The translations under genes and the position numbers were made by a program. The notes below the pieces were generated by a model that was given only the letters and a program-made list of their open reading frames with translations, did no database searches and was not told where the DNA came from. DNA of 6,607 nt from Beijerinckiaceae bacterium (GTDB taxonomy: Bacteria > Pseudomonadota > Alphaproteobacteria > Rhizobiales > Beijerinckiaceae), in NCBI GenBank assembly GCA_027311205.1, contig DAICZI010000098.1:1-6607 (forward strand), read 5' to 3'. Numbering within the stretch: the stretch's first letter is position 1; the number at the start of each line of letters is the position of its first letter. Shown here piece by piece: positions 1 through 6,594 of this stretch.

Positions 1-756
1 CTGCCACACAAGGCGCTTGGCGTCGATATTGCCTTCGAATGCACCGGCATTTTCACGGCGCGCGACAAGGCCGCGGCGCATCTGGCAGCGGGTGCCAAGA
101 AGGTGCTGATTTCTGCCCCCGGCGATGGTGCTGACCTCACCGTGGTTTATGGTGTCAATCACCACAAGCTGACCAAGGATCACCTTGTTGTCTCCAATGC
201 CTCCTGCACCACCAATTGCCTCGCGCCCGTCGCCCATGTGCTGCACAATGCCATTGGCATTGACCACGGCTTCATGACCACGATCCATTCCTATACCGGC
301 GACCAGCCGACGCTGGACACCATGCACAAGGATCTCTACCGCGCCCGCGCCGCGGCATTGTCGATGATCCCGACCAGCACCGGCGCTGCCAAGGCGGTGG
401 GTCTGGTGCTGCCGGAACTGAAGGGCAAGCTCGATGGCTCGTCCATTCGCGTGCCGACGCCCAATGTCTCGGTTGTCGACTTCAAGTTTGTCGCCAAGCG
501 CGCGACCAGCATTGAGGAAATCAACAATGCCATCAAGGCGGCGGCAAACGGCCCGCTGAAGAACATTCTTGGCTTCACCGATCAGCCCAATGTCTCCATG
601 GATTTCAACCATGATCCGCATTCCTCTATCTTCCACCTCGACCAGACCAAGGTGATTGACGGAACCTTCGTGCGTATCCTGTCGTGGTATGACAACGAAT
701 GGGGCTTCTCCAACCGCATGAACGACACGGCGGTAGCGATGCACAAGGTGGGATGA
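1..756 (+). CDS. gap: Glyceraldehyde-3-phosphate dehydrogenase, 5' end cut by window edge
   Basis: This gene encodes cytosolic phosphorylating GAPDH, which interconverts glyceraldehyde 3-phosphate and 1,3-bisphosphoglycerate with NAD(P) in glycolysis and gluconeogenesis. Frame 1 is open from base 1, so about 251 residues are visible and roughly 80-85 N-terminal residues, including most of the Rossmann nucleotide-binding half, lie outside the window. The active-site motif [10 protein letters not shown] is intact, with the catalytic Cys codon at 205-207. The partner His of HSYTGDQ is at 286-288. The phosphate-binding STGAAKAVG stretch and the terminal [12 protein letters not shown] signature are also present. 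The ATG at 103 is internal and is not the true start, since conserved sequence (AFECTGIF) runs upstream of it. No frameshift is seen. It lies upstream of pgk on the same strand, separated by 230 bases. The family assignment is certain. NAD or NADP preference cannot be judged without the N-terminus. Confidence 0.98.
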   Translation: MPHKALGVDIAFECTGIFTARDKAAAHLAAGAKKVLISAPGDGADLTVVYGVNHHKLTKDHLVVSNASCTTNCLAPVAHVLHNAIGIDHGFMTTIHSYTGDQPTLDTMHKDLYRARAAALSMIPTSTGAAKAVGLVLPELKGKLDGSSIRVPTPNVSVVDFKFVAKRATSIEEINNAIKAAANGPLKNILGFTDQPNVSMDFNHDPHSSIFHLDQTKVIDGTFVRILSWYDNEWGFSNRMNDTAVAMHKVG

Positions 757-766
757 GAGGAATTCG

Positions 767-910
767 ATGAGCGAGCCCATCGAAAAAGGTGAAATTGGTG
801 ATCTGGCGGAGCTCTTTATCAGGAGCTTCCCGGACACGCACTGTCTGCCTTGTGGGGGTGGCGATGTCTATATTTTGCCTTCAGCGCGACAGGCCTTCAT
901 GATGGGCTAA
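767..910 (+). CDS. Possible 47-codon small protein with a CLPC motif, between gap and pgk
   Basis: I do not recognise this frame. It starts 10 bases after the gap stop, behind a plausible ribosome binding site (GAGAGG, then a 6-base spacer to ATG), and runs 47 codons to TAA at 908-910. The product begins [20 protein letters not shown] and contains [14 protein letters not shown], a Cys-x-x-Cys pair followed by glycines, as might bind a metal or form a disulfide. It has no signal peptide or membrane segment. By hand count about 29 of 47 codons end in G or C, which looks lower than in the neighbouring enzymes. Its stop overlaps the next ATG (TAATG at 908-912). It could be a real coupled small gene, the remnant of a larger gene, or chance. 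The ribosome binding site and tight spacing favour translation. Nothing here shows function. Confidence 0.35.
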   Translation: MSEPIEKGEIGDLAELFIRSFPDTHCLPCGGGDVYILPSARQAFMMG

Positions 911-986
911 TGCCAAAACTTCGGCCAGTTGCCGCCTGGAGCGCGGGCGCAGGGATTGTCTTCGCACCTATCAAGGTATCTCATCC

Positions 987-2183
987 ATGAACAAGTCCTT
1001 CAAAACTCTCGACCAGGCCCAGGTTTCGGGCAAGCGCGTGCTGGTGCGTGTTGATCTCAATGTGCCGATGGAGAACGGCAAGGTGACCGATGCCACCCGC
1101 ATCGAGCGCATTTTGCCGACCTTGCGAAACATTGCCGAGCGCGGCGGCAAGGTAATTTTGCTGGCGCATTTTGGCCGTCCCAAAGGCGGGCCGGACGAAG
1201 CCAATTCGCTGCGCCCGGTAGCGGGTGCGCTGGCGCAGCATCTGGGCAAGCCGGTTGCCTTTGCGCCTGATTGCATCGGGCCGCAAGCGGAAGAAGCCAT
1301 TGCCAAAATGAAAAGCGGCGATGTTTTTCTGCTCGAAAACACCCGCTTTCACAAGGGCGAGGAAAAGAATGATCCGGCGCTGTCCGCCGAAATGGCGAGG
1401 CTCGGCGACATTTATGTCAATGACGCCTTTTCGACGGCGCATCGTGCCCATGCCTCAACCGAGGGCATTGCCAGGCTGCTCCCCGCCTATGCGGGCTTCA
1501 CCATGCAGGCCGAGCTTGAGGCTTTGGGCAAGGCCCTGGAGCACCCGAAAAAGCCGGTGGCGGCCGTGGTGGGCGGCGCAAAAGTTTCGTCCAAGCTCGA
1601 CCTTCTCGGCAATCTGGTGAAGAAGGTCGATCTGCTGATCATTGGTGGCGGCATGGCCAACACGTTTTTGGCGGCGCTCGGCACCAAGGTCGGCAAAAGC
1701 CTCTGCGAGCATGATCTGGTGGGCACCGCCAACGAGATCATGGCCAAGGCCAAAGCCGCTGGCTGCGAAATCGTGCTGCCGGTGGATGGCGTGCTCGCCA
1801 AGGAGTTCAAGGCACAGGCACCCCATCGGGTCGCCGCAATCAGCGACATTGCCGCCGATGAAATGATGCTCGACATTGGCCCGAAAAGTGTCGCGCATGT
1901 CATCGAAAAGCTCAAGACCGCCCACACTCTGGTGTGGAATGGGCCATTCGGAGCCTTCGAGATGGCCCCGTTCGATCAGGGCACGGTGGCGGTGGCGCGC
2001 GAGGCCGCCCGGCTCACCAAAGCCGGAACTTTGACCAGCGTCGCTGGCGGTGGCGATACTGTATCTGCGCTCAATCACGCCGGCGTCGCCGATGACTTCA
2101 GCTACGTCTCCACTGCAGGCGGCGCTTTCCTCGAATGGCTCGAAGGCAAAGCCTTGCCGGGGGTTGAAGCCCTGAAAGCCTGA
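987..2183 (+). CDS. pgk: Phosphoglycerate kinase
   Basis: This gene encodes cytosolic phosphoglycerate kinase, which transfers phosphate between 1,3-bisphosphoglycerate and ADP in glycolysis and runs in reverse in gluconeogenesis. At 398 residues it is the usual bacterial length. The N-terminal 3-phosphoglycerate domain shows RVDLNVP (Asp23, Asn25), Arg38, HFGRPKG (61-67) and [11 protein letters not shown]. The C-terminal nucleotide domain shows GGAKVSSK (Lys199 at its centre), [18 protein letters not shown] (317-325) and GGGDT (354-358), followed by the [15 protein letters not shown] signature. The start is set by alignment of [10 protein letters not shown] to the family, with a modest AAGG about 10 bases upstream. 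The gene ends in tandem in-frame stops, TGA TAA. It follows gap on the same strand and was probably transcribed with it. Its ATG overlaps the TGA of a 26-codon upstream frame (ATGA at 987-990), so translation could be coupled to that frame. Confidence 0.98.
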   Translation: MNKSFKTLDQAQVSGKRVLVRVDLNVPMENGKVTDATRIERILPTLRNIAERGGKVILLAHFGRPKGGPDEANSLRPVAGALAQHLGKPVAFAPDCIGPQAEEAIAKMKSGDVFLLENTRFHKGEEKNDPALSAEMARLGDIYVNDAFSTAHRAHASTEGIARLLPAYAGFTMQAELEALGKALEHPKKPVAAVVGGAKVSSKLDLLGNLVKKVDLLIIGGGMANTFLAALGTKVGKSLCEHDLVGTANEIMAKAKAAGCEIVLPVDGVLAKEFKAQAPHRVAAISDIAADEMMLDIGPKSVAHVIEKLKTAHTLVWNGPFGAFEMAPFDQGTVAVAREAARLTKAGTLTSVAGGGDTVSALNHAGVADDFSYVSTAGGAFLEWLEGKALPGVEALKA

Positions 2184-2204
2184 TAAGTCAGGTTGAACTT
2201 TGAT

Positions 2205-2274
2205 AAATTGGAGCCAATTTCGCGGCTATTGCGCCTGATGCCAAGCAACCGAGGGGCCTTCGGAGAGCTCTTGG
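2205..2274. other. Convergent spacer after pgk with two weak stem-loops
   Basis: The 166 bases from 2184 to 2349 separate pgk from the oppositely oriented DUF336 gene and contain no gene I can support. Two inverted repeats are visible. AAATTG-GAGC-CAATTT spans 2205-2220, with a six-base-pair A/T-rich stem and a four-base loop. A two-part stem pairs CCAAG (2241-2245) with CTTGG (2270-2274) and encloses CCGA/TCGG (2249-2252 with 2260-2263). Neither is followed by a convincing T-run, so neither is a textbook intrinsic terminator. Their position between convergent genes suggests a role in ending one or both transcripts, which is inference. Confidence 0.25.
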
Positions 2275-2349
2275 CCGCTTCGTCGCTAACTGCGGTGCAA
2301 TGGCCGTCATTTCGTATGATTCTACGTCAGGACAGCCATTACAGAGCCT

Positions 2350-2790
2350 TCAGGCATCGGCACCCGGATCGGCAATGAACCCAGTGGCTTTAATTCCGGC
2401 TACCGCACAAGTCTCATCCTGATCCGAAACATCGCCGGAAATGCCAACCGCGCCGATAATATCGCCCGCACCATCGCGGATCAGCACGCCACCGGGCACC
2501 GGCACCATCCGGCCAGCAAAAGCGGCCGCCGCGGAGGTAAAAAATTGCGGCATCTTCACGGCGCGCGCCGCCAGATTGCGGCTGCCAAAGCCCATGCCGA
2601 GCGCACCCCAGGCCTTGCCGGTCGCAATCTCAACGCGCCCAATGCCGGATTTATCCTCGCGCTTGATCACAACCACATGACCACCGCCATCCAGCACCAC
2701 AACCGTCAGCGGTGCAAGGCGGGCCGTGCGCCCGGCAGCCAATGCGGCATTGGCCAGCGTATCGGCTTGCGCCAGATTGATGTTCGACAT
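2350..2790 (-). CDS. GlcG/HbpS-family (DUF336) protein
   Basis: This gene encodes a 146-residue protein of the GlcG/HbpS family (DUF336, Pfam Haem_degrading). The family includes the Streptomyces haem-binding HbpS and the GlcG encoded in glycolate operons, and for most members the true role is not known. Family marks are the N-terminal helix rich in Ala and Leu, VVVLDGGGHVVVIKRED (30-46), KAWGALGMG (59-67), PVPGGVLIRD (97-106) and the closing GAVGISGDVSDQDETCAVAGI (113-133). There is no signal peptide, so the product is probably cytosolic, unlike secreted HbpS. Length is normal for the family. The ATG at 2790 is supported by GGGGGA five bases upstream on the minus strand. It lies convergent to pgk and divergent from fba, so it breaks up the glycolytic cluster and cannot be part of that operon. 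Function is not assignable from sequence alone. Confidence 0.9.
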   Translation of the reverse strand: MSNINLAQADTLANAALAAGRTARLAPLTVVVLDGGGHVVVIKREDKSGIGRVEIATGKAWGALGMGFGSRNLAARAVKMPQFFTSAAAAFAGRMVPVPGGVLIRDGAGDIIGAVGISGDVSDQDETCAVAGIKATGFIADPGADA

Positions 2791-2960
2791 GAAATTCCCC
2801 CAAACAATATCAAGCTAGTTTCGACACGAAAGCGTGCAAGCGTCAAGCTGTTGCGTGCAACGGACACATCAAAGCCAGGAATAGCTCTTGACAGAGCGCC
2901 TGTCGGCGGGCTCATTTTGCCCCAACCAAATACGTCAACGCGCTTTCAAAGGAAACACCG
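2791..2960. promoter_or_regulatory. Divergent control region between the DUF336 gene and fba, rich in short repeats
   Basis: Both flanking genes must be read out of this 170-base spacer unless fba is read through from elsewhere. It holds a perfect 5-3-5 palindrome, TTTCG-ACA-CGAAA, at 2819-2831. GCGTGCAA occurs twice (2832-2839, 2853-2860), exactly 21 bases apart. The second copy sits within the palindrome TTGC-GT-GCAA (2851-2860). TCAAGCT also occurs twice (2810-2816, 2843-2849), 33 bases apart. Offsets of 21 and 33 bases correspond to about two and three helical turns, as expected for cooperative binding of one protein face. This suggests a regulator operator, but no regulator is identified. 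In Sinorhizobium meliloti the LacI-family protein PckR controls several glycolytic and gluconeogenic genes and is one candidate type. Operator assignment is inference. Confidence 0.45.
2888..2916 (+). promoter_or_regulatory. Candidate fba promoter: TTGACA box with poor -10
   Basis: A perfect consensus -35 hexamer TTGACA lies at 2888-2893, oriented towards fba and about 70 bases before its start codon. At a 17-base spacing the -10 position reads CTCATT, which matches the consensus poorly. Alphaproteobacterial housekeeping promoters often have weak -10 boxes, so this remains possible. The same bases can form a hairpin, described under findings, and the two readings compete. Confidence 0.3.
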
Positions 2961-4028
2961 ATGGCCCGCATCACCCTCCGCCAGTTGCTCGACCATGCGG
3001 CTGAACATTCTTACGGCGTGCCCGCCTTCAACATCAATAATATGGAGCAGGCCCTCGCCATCATGGAGGCGGCCAACAAGGTCAATGCGCCGGTGATCAT
3101 GCAGGCAAGTCGCGGCGCGCGCTCCTATGCCAATGATGTCATGCTCACCCGGATGATGGATGCAGTGGTGGAAATTTACCCGCATATCCCGATTTGCGTG
3201 CATCTGGATCACGGCAACAGCGAAGCGACCTGCATGACGGCGATCCAGTCGAATTTCACGAGCGTGATGATGGACGGTTCGCTGCTTGCTGATGGCAAGA
3301 CGCCTGCGGATTATGACTACAACACCCGCATCACCCGCGCCGTGGTCGACATGGCGCATTGGGCGGGCGTCTCGGTTGAGGGCGAACTGGGCGTGCTCGG
3401 CTCGCTGGAAACCGGCATGGGCGACAAGGAAGACGGCCACGGTGCCGAGGGCAAGCTCAGCCATGATCAATTGCTCACCAACCCGGATGAAGCCGTCAAA
3501 TTCGTCAAGGCAACCAGGGTTGATGCGCTCGCCATCGCCATGGGCACCTCGCACGGCGCCTACAAGTTCACCCGCAAGCCGGACGGCGCGATTCTCGCGA
3601 TGAACGTGATTGAGGACATCCACCGCAAATTGCCCAACATGCATCTTGTTATGCACGGCTCCTCCTCAGTGCCGCAGGATCTGCAGGACATCATCAACGA
3701 GTTCGGCGGCAAGATGCCGCAAACCTGGGGCGTGCCGGTGGCCGAAATCCAGCGCGGCATCAAGCACGGCGTCCGCAAGATCAACATCGACACCGACAAT
3801 CGCATGGCCATGACCGGCCAGATCCGCAAAGTGCTGGCGCAAAACCCCGGCGAGTTTGATCCGCGCAAATATCTGAAACCCGCCATGGAGGCGATGACCA
3901 AACTTTGCCAGCAGCGGCTGGAAGAATTTGGCACCGCCGGCCAGGCCGACAAAATCGGTCGCATCGCCTCGACCGCCGAAATGGCCAAGCGCTATGCGAC
4001 GGGCAAGCTTGACCCGGTGTTTGCCTGA
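2961..4028 (+). CDS. fba: Class II fructose-1,6-bisphosphate aldolase
   Basis: This gene encodes a zinc-dependent class II aldolase that reversibly splits fructose 1,6-bisphosphate into dihydroxyacetone phosphate and glyceraldehyde 3-phosphate. The 355-residue length and overall sequence match the subgroup often called Calvin-cycle type, which is common in alphaproteobacteria whether or not they fix carbon. The barrel begins with [18 protein letters not shown] carries the catalytic Asp83 and zinc ligand His84. VEGELG (139-144) follows. GTSHGAYK and MHGSSS supply the other probable zinc-ligand histidines (His198, His232). NIDTD (275-279) is the phosphate-binding loop. The ATG at 2961 has a strong AAAGGA seven bases upstream. 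Being separate from pgk and preceded by its own spacer, it probably has its own promoter. A GST-family gene follows after 31 bases. No carbon-fixation gene is visible, so autotrophy should not be assumed. Confidence 0.97.
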   Translation: MARITLRQLLDHAAEHSYGVPAFNINNMEQALAIMEAANKVNAPVIMQASRGARSYANDVMLTRMMDAVVEIYPHIPICVHLDHGNSEATCMTAIQSNFTSVMMDGSLLADGKTPADYDYNTRITRAVVDMAHWAGVSVEGELGVLGSLETGMGDKEDGHGAEGKLSHDQLLTNPDEAVKFVKATRVDALAIAMGTSHGAYKFTRKPDGAILAMNVIEDIHRKLPNMHLVMHGSSSVPQDLQDIINEFGGKMPQTWGVPVAEIQRGIKHGVRKINIDTDNRMAMTGQIRKVLAQNPGEFDPRKYLKPAMEAMTKLCQQRLEEFGTAGQADKIGRIASTAEMAKRYATGKLDPVFA

Positions 4029-4059
4029 GGTCACCGGTAGCGAAAAGGAAAGCCAAGCC

Positions 4060-4692
4060 ATGACGGCATCGTCCCTGACCCTCTACACCAACCCTCAATC
4101 GCGCGGGCGCATTGCGCGCTGGATGATGGAGGAGGTGGGAAAACCCTATGAGACTGTGTCTCTGGCTTGGGGGAGTGGCCTGAAGTCGCCCGATTATCTG
4201 GCGCTGAACCCGATGGGCAAAGTGCCAGCCCTGCGCCATGGCAAGGTGATTGTCACCGAGGTCGCGGCCATCTGCGCCTATCTCGCTGATGCGTTTCCGG
4301 CGGCGGGGCTGGCCCCGCTCTCCACCTCGCCGTTGCGCGGGCCCTATTATCGCTGGTTGTTTTTCGCTGCCGGTCCCCTGGAATCAGCGCTTAGCAACAA
4401 GGCGCTCGGCTTTGTGGTGCCGCCCGAGCGCGAGGCGATGATGGGCTATGGCCGTTATGACACCACGCTTGATACGCTGGAAGGCGCTGTGAAAGCGGCC
4501 TCGCCGTTTCTGCTTGGCGCGCAATTTTCCGCAGCTGACCTTTACGTCGGTTCGCATCTCATGTTCGGCATGCAGTTTGGCACCATCGAAAAGCGCCCGG
4601 CCTTTGTCGATTACGCCGCGCGGCTCTCCAGCCGCCCGGCCTACAAGCGCAGCAACGACCTCGATAATGCGATGATGGCGGCGAAGGGGTGA
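4060..4692 (+). CDS. Glutathione S-transferase family protein
   Basis: This gene encodes a cytosolic GST-fold protein of 210 residues, the usual family length. The N-terminal thioredoxin-like domain shows LTLYTNPQSRGRIARW, NPMGKVPAL (48-58 region, with the cis-proline at Pro56) and TEVAAICAYLAD, in which Glu67 is the usual glutathione-contact acid although Val replaces the common Ser after it. The all-helical C-terminal domain carries the FSAADLYVG capping motif and a terminal RPAFVDYAARLSSRPAYKRS. The catalytic residue is unclear; Ser14 in the first loop is a candidate by position. The ATG at 4060 is chosen over an in-frame ATG at 3928 because the fold begins here, AAGGAA precedes it, and the earlier start would sit inside fba. 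It probably shares the fba transcript. Substrate is unknown, and a detoxification or thiol-transfer role is a family-level guess. Confidence 0.93.
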   Translation: MTASSLTLYTNPQSRGRIARWMMEEVGKPYETVSLAWGSGLKSPDYLALNPMGKVPALRHGKVIVTEVAAICAYLADAFPAAGLAPLSTSPLRGPYYRWLFFAAGPLESALSNKALGFVVPPEREAMMGYGRYDTTLDTLEGAVKAASPFLLGAQFSAADLYVGSHLMFGMQFGTIEKRPAFVDYAARLSSRPAYKRSNDLDNAMMAAKG

Positions 4693-4698
4693 ATTTTT

Positions 4699-4785
4699 CC
4701 GTCATCGCGAGAAGCGCAGCCCAGATGCAACCCGCAGGTTTCCGGAGACACCTGGTTTCCTTCGCAGCGCTGGCAATGGCAGCGG
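4699..4785. repeat. Degenerate intergenic inverted-repeat element
   Basis: Just after the GST stop, the bases at 4699-4721 (beginning CCGTCATCGCGAGAAGCGCA) and at 4760-4785 (containing TTCGCAGCGCTGGCAATGGC) look like imperfect inverted arms around a 38-base centre. The style, CGTCATnGCGAG...GCGCAGC against GCnGCGCTnGCAATGnC, resembles short repeats I recall from intergenic regions of alphaproteobacteria. The centre holds GGTTTCC twice (4737-4743, 4754-4760) and CAGGT/ACCTG arms (4735-4739, 4750-4754). CCGGAGACACC at 4742-4752 recurs at 4825-4835. No transposase is present. It could be a REP-like or MITE-like relic, or a terminator region for the fba-GST transcript. Confidence 0.4.
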
Positions 4786-4800
4786 TTTATACTGTATTTC

Positions 4801-4829
4801 AATGAAAGTTCCGGGCATTTCAGCCCGGA
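4801..4829 (-). terminator. Probable intrinsic terminator of gltD
   Basis: Eight bases past the gltD stop, on the minus strand, TCCGGGC-TGAAAT-GCCCGGA forms a perfect seven-base-pair G/C-rich stem with a six-base loop (4829-4810). The following tail ACTTTCATT (4809-4801) is only moderately T-rich, so termination strength is uncertain. Position and orientation fit gltD. On the plus strand the bases after the stem are not T-rich, so it is less likely to serve the GST gene. Confidence 0.55.
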
Positions 4830-4837
4830 GACACCGC

Positions 4838-6256
4838 TCACCGTGGCAGATCGCTTGACCCCATCAAGTCCTGGTCGACCGATTGGGCGGCCTGGCGGCC
4901 TTCGCGGATTGCCCAGACCACCAGAGATTGGCCGCGCCGCATATCGCCGCATGCGTAAATTTTCTCCACCGACGCCTTGTAGCGCCGGGTGTCGGCGGCG
5001 ACATTGCCGCGCGGATCGAGCTTCACCCCAAGCGCGTCGATCAGCCCTTCGTGCCGGGGCGCGACAAAGCCCATGGCGAGCAAAACCAGATCGGCTTTGA
5101 TCTCGAAATCGCTGCCGGCAATTGGCTGCATCTTGTCATCGACCCGCACCACATGCAGTTTCTTGACCGCACCATTTTCGCCGGAAAGATGTGTGGTATT
5201 GACGGCGAAATCACGCTCGGCGCCTTCTTCCTGGCTGGATGAAGTGCGCAATTTCAGCGGCCAGTTCGGCCAGGTCACGGCTTTGTCTTCCTTTTCCGGG
5301 GGCTTGGGCATGATTTCAAGCTGGGTGACGCTGATTGCGCCCTGGCGGATCGAGGTGCCGATGCAATCGGAACCGGTGTCGCCACCGCCGATCACCACCA
5401 CATGCTTGCCTGCCGCCAGAATTGGAGCGTTGGTCTCGACCTGCTCGCCACTGACGCGGCGATTTTGCTGGGGCAGAAAATCCATGGCGAAATGCACGCC
5501 GGCCAGATCGCGCCCCGGCACGTTGAGATCGCGGGGTTTTTCCGCGCCGCCTGCCAGCACGACGGCATCATGTTTGGCACTTAGCTCCGCCGCGCTCACA
5601 TCGACGCCGACATTGACGTGGCAATGGAAAATGACGCCTTCGGCCTCCATCTGCGCCACGCGCCGGTCGATCAGATGCTTTTCCATTTTGAAATCAGGGA
5701 TGCCATAGCGCAGCAAGCCGCCGGGCCTGGCATTTTTCTCATAGACGTGCACCTCATGGCCGACACGGGCCAATTGCTGGGCGCAGGCAAGGCCCGCCGG
5801 CCCCGAGCCAACCACGGCGACCGACTTGCCGGTCTTGTGGCTGCTTGCCTCCGGCTTGATCCAGCCTTCCAGCCAGCCGCGATCAACAATGGCGCATTCA
5901 ATCGATTTGATGGTAACCGGCGAATCAATGATGTTCAGTGTGCATGAGGCCTCGCAGGGCGCGGGGCAGATGCGGCCGGTAAATTCCGGGAAATTATTGG
6001 TCGATTGCAGGTTCGCCAGCGCTTCCTGCCAATCGGCCTTGTAAACCAGATTGTTGAAGTCGGGGATCTGGTTGTTGACCGGGCAGCCATTGTGGCAAAA
6101 CGGAATGCCGCAATCCATGCAGCGCGCCGCCTGATCCTTGATCGCCTCGTCCGACAGCGGAATGACAAATTCCTTGTAATGGCGGATGCGGTCGGAAGCC
6201 GGTGCATAGCGCCGATCCCGCCGGTCAATTTCAAGAAACCCTGTTACCTTGCCCAT
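4838..6256 (-). CDS. gltD: Glutamate synthase (NADPH) small subunit
   Basis: This gene encodes the beta subunit of bacterial glutamate synthase. It takes electrons from NADPH through FAD to the large subunit GltB, which makes two glutamates from 2-oxoglutarate and glutamine. At 472 residues it is the normal length. The N-terminal iron-sulfur domain has Cys46, Cys49, Cys54 and Cys58 in [14 protein letters not shown] and a second group in CPAPCEASC (97-105). The FAD-binding GSGPAG is at 150-155, with [15 protein letters not shown] after it. The NADPH-binding GGGDTG is at 290-295. The closing [20 protein letters not shown] (435-454) is the FAD pyrophosphate-contact region. The start [12 protein letters not shown] matches the family, with GGGG six bases upstream on the minus strand. 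gltB is not adjacent on the upstream side or elsewhere in the window. The NADH-dependent or dihydropyrimidine dehydrogenase-like paralogues are less likely given length and motifs. Confidence 0.97.
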   Translation of the reverse strand: MGKVTGFLEIDRRDRRYAPASDRIRHYKEFVIPLSDEAIKDQAARCMDCGIPFCHNGCPVNNQIPDFNNLVYKADWQEALANLQSTNNFPEFTGRICPAPCEASCTLNIIDSPVTIKSIECAIVDRGWLEGWIKPEASSHKTGKSVAVVGSGPAGLACAQQLARVGHEVHVYEKNARPGGLLRYGIPDFKMEKHLIDRRVAQMEAEGVIFHCHVNVGVDVSAAELSAKHDAVVLAGGAEKPRDLNVPGRDLAGVHFAMDFLPQQNRRVSGEQVETNAPILAAGKHVVVIGGGDTGSDCIGTSIRQGAISVTQLEIMPKPPEKEDKAVTWPNWPLKLRTSSSQEEGAERDFAVNTTHLSGENGAVKKLHVVRVDDKMQPIAGSDFEIKADLVLLAMGFVAPRHEGLIDALGVKLDPRGNVAADTRRYKASVEKIYACGDMRRGQSLVVWAIREGRQAAQSVDQDLMGSSDLPR

Positions 6257-6280
6257 GATGTGCCCCGCGAATTTTGTGCC

Positions 6281-6309
6281 TGTATAGGGTGTGAAACCCC
6301 GATGTGGAA
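6281..6309 (-). promoter_or_regulatory. Candidate gltD promoter
   Basis: On the minus strand TATACA (6286-6281) lies 24 bases before the gltD start codon, a good -10 box that would give a leader of about 18 bases. Exactly 17 bases upstream is TTCCAC (6309-6304), which matches the -35 consensus only at its first two bases. I looked for a sigma-54 box (TGGCAC-N5-TTGC), as nitrogen genes may carry one, and found none that is convincing. Confidence 0.35.
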
Positions 6310-6320
6310 GTACCTAAGGT

Positions 6321-6357
6321 GCCGCCGCAGCGGCGTAAACAGCTTGGGTTTGCTGTT
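6321..6357 (-). terminator. Two tandem stem-loops after the DUF2283 gene, possible terminator
   Basis: Reading the minus strand, AACAGC-N8-GCTGTT (6357-6338) is a perfect six-base-pair stem. GCCGC-TGCG-GCGGC (6334-6321) is a compact five-base-pair G/C stem just after it. They begin 40 bases past the DUF2283 stop and lie upstream of the candidate gltD promoter, so they could insulate the two genes. There is no real T-run, so the call is weak. Confidence 0.3.
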
Positions 6358-6396
6358 GTGGAACGCTGTCTTGACTGAATCTAATCCGCTCACGGG

Positions 6397-6594
6397 TTAC
6401 GCCGCTCTCTCGAATTCTTTAATGGCCTTGGCGGAAAACTGCTGGGTCGCGTGCAAAAATTCAAGCGCAACGATTTTCCCGTTCGCATCAAAATCCACGA
6501 TGATGCCCGCCTGAGTTTCCTCCGATTCGAGGATTTGCTCGTCGGTCAGCCGAATGACGAGGGCATCGACCTCGGCGTCGTGGGTGACTTTCAT
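6397..6594 (-). CDS. DUF2283 family small protein
   Basis: This 65-residue protein has the pattern of the DUF2283 family: MKVTHDAEVDALVIRLTDEQ, then a short acidic turn (ESEETQAGIIVDFDANGKIVALEFL) and a helical tail ending KAIKEFERAA. The function is not established. Many members sit beside a DUF4258 or other small gene in a way that suggests a toxin-antitoxin-like pair, but no partner is visible here, because the window ends 13 bases upstream of the start. The ATG at 6594 has GGAGA seven bases upstream on the minus strand, which decides the start. The stop is TAA at 6399-6397. It lies co-directional with and 140 bases upstream of gltD, with hairpins and a candidate promoter between, so independent transcription is likely. 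The product is probably cytosolic, with no membrane segment. Confidence 0.85.
   Translation of the reverse strand: MKVTHDAEVDALVIRLTDEQILESEETQAGIIVDFDANGKIVALEFLHATQQFSAKAIKEFERAA

Noticed and set aside
1455..2078. 207-codon antisense open frame within pgk
   Set aside because: Long antisense frames are common opposite GC-rich genes; the product has no recognisable domain and no ribosome binding site was evident.
2193..2378. 61-codon open frame from TTG between pgk and the DUF336 gene
   Set aside because: Rare start, no ribosome binding site, product unlike any family I know, and it runs into the 3' end of the DUF336 gene on the other strand.
2946..3656. 236-codon antisense open frame within fba
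   Set aside because: It mirrors the codon pattern of fba, and its His- and Arg-rich product looks like a shadow translation.
4014..4037. CCGGTG...CACCGG inverted repeat across the fba stop codon
   Set aside because: Six-base-pair stem with a 12-base loop and no T-run; it sits before a closely spaced co-directional gene, so a terminator is unlikely.
3928..4059. In-frame upstream ATG that would extend the GST protein by 44 residues
   Set aside because: The extension lies in the 3' end of fba in another frame, has no family similarity, and the true start at 4060 has a ribosome binding site.
4788..4793. TATACT, a -10-like hexamer on the plus strand
   Set aside because: No matching -35 at normal spacing, and no plus-strand gene downstream for it to serve.
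4989..5708. 239-codon open frame opposite gltD
   Set aside because: Ser- and Thr-rich shadow of a well-conserved gene with no domain of its own.
6371..6376. TTGACT, a -35-like hexamer on the plus strand
   Set aside because: No -10 follows at 16-18 bases, and both genes nearby are on the minus strand.
6005..6514. 169-codon plus-strand open frame spanning the gltD start and the DUF2283 gene
   Set aside because: It is antisense to two recognisable genes, and its product has no family features.
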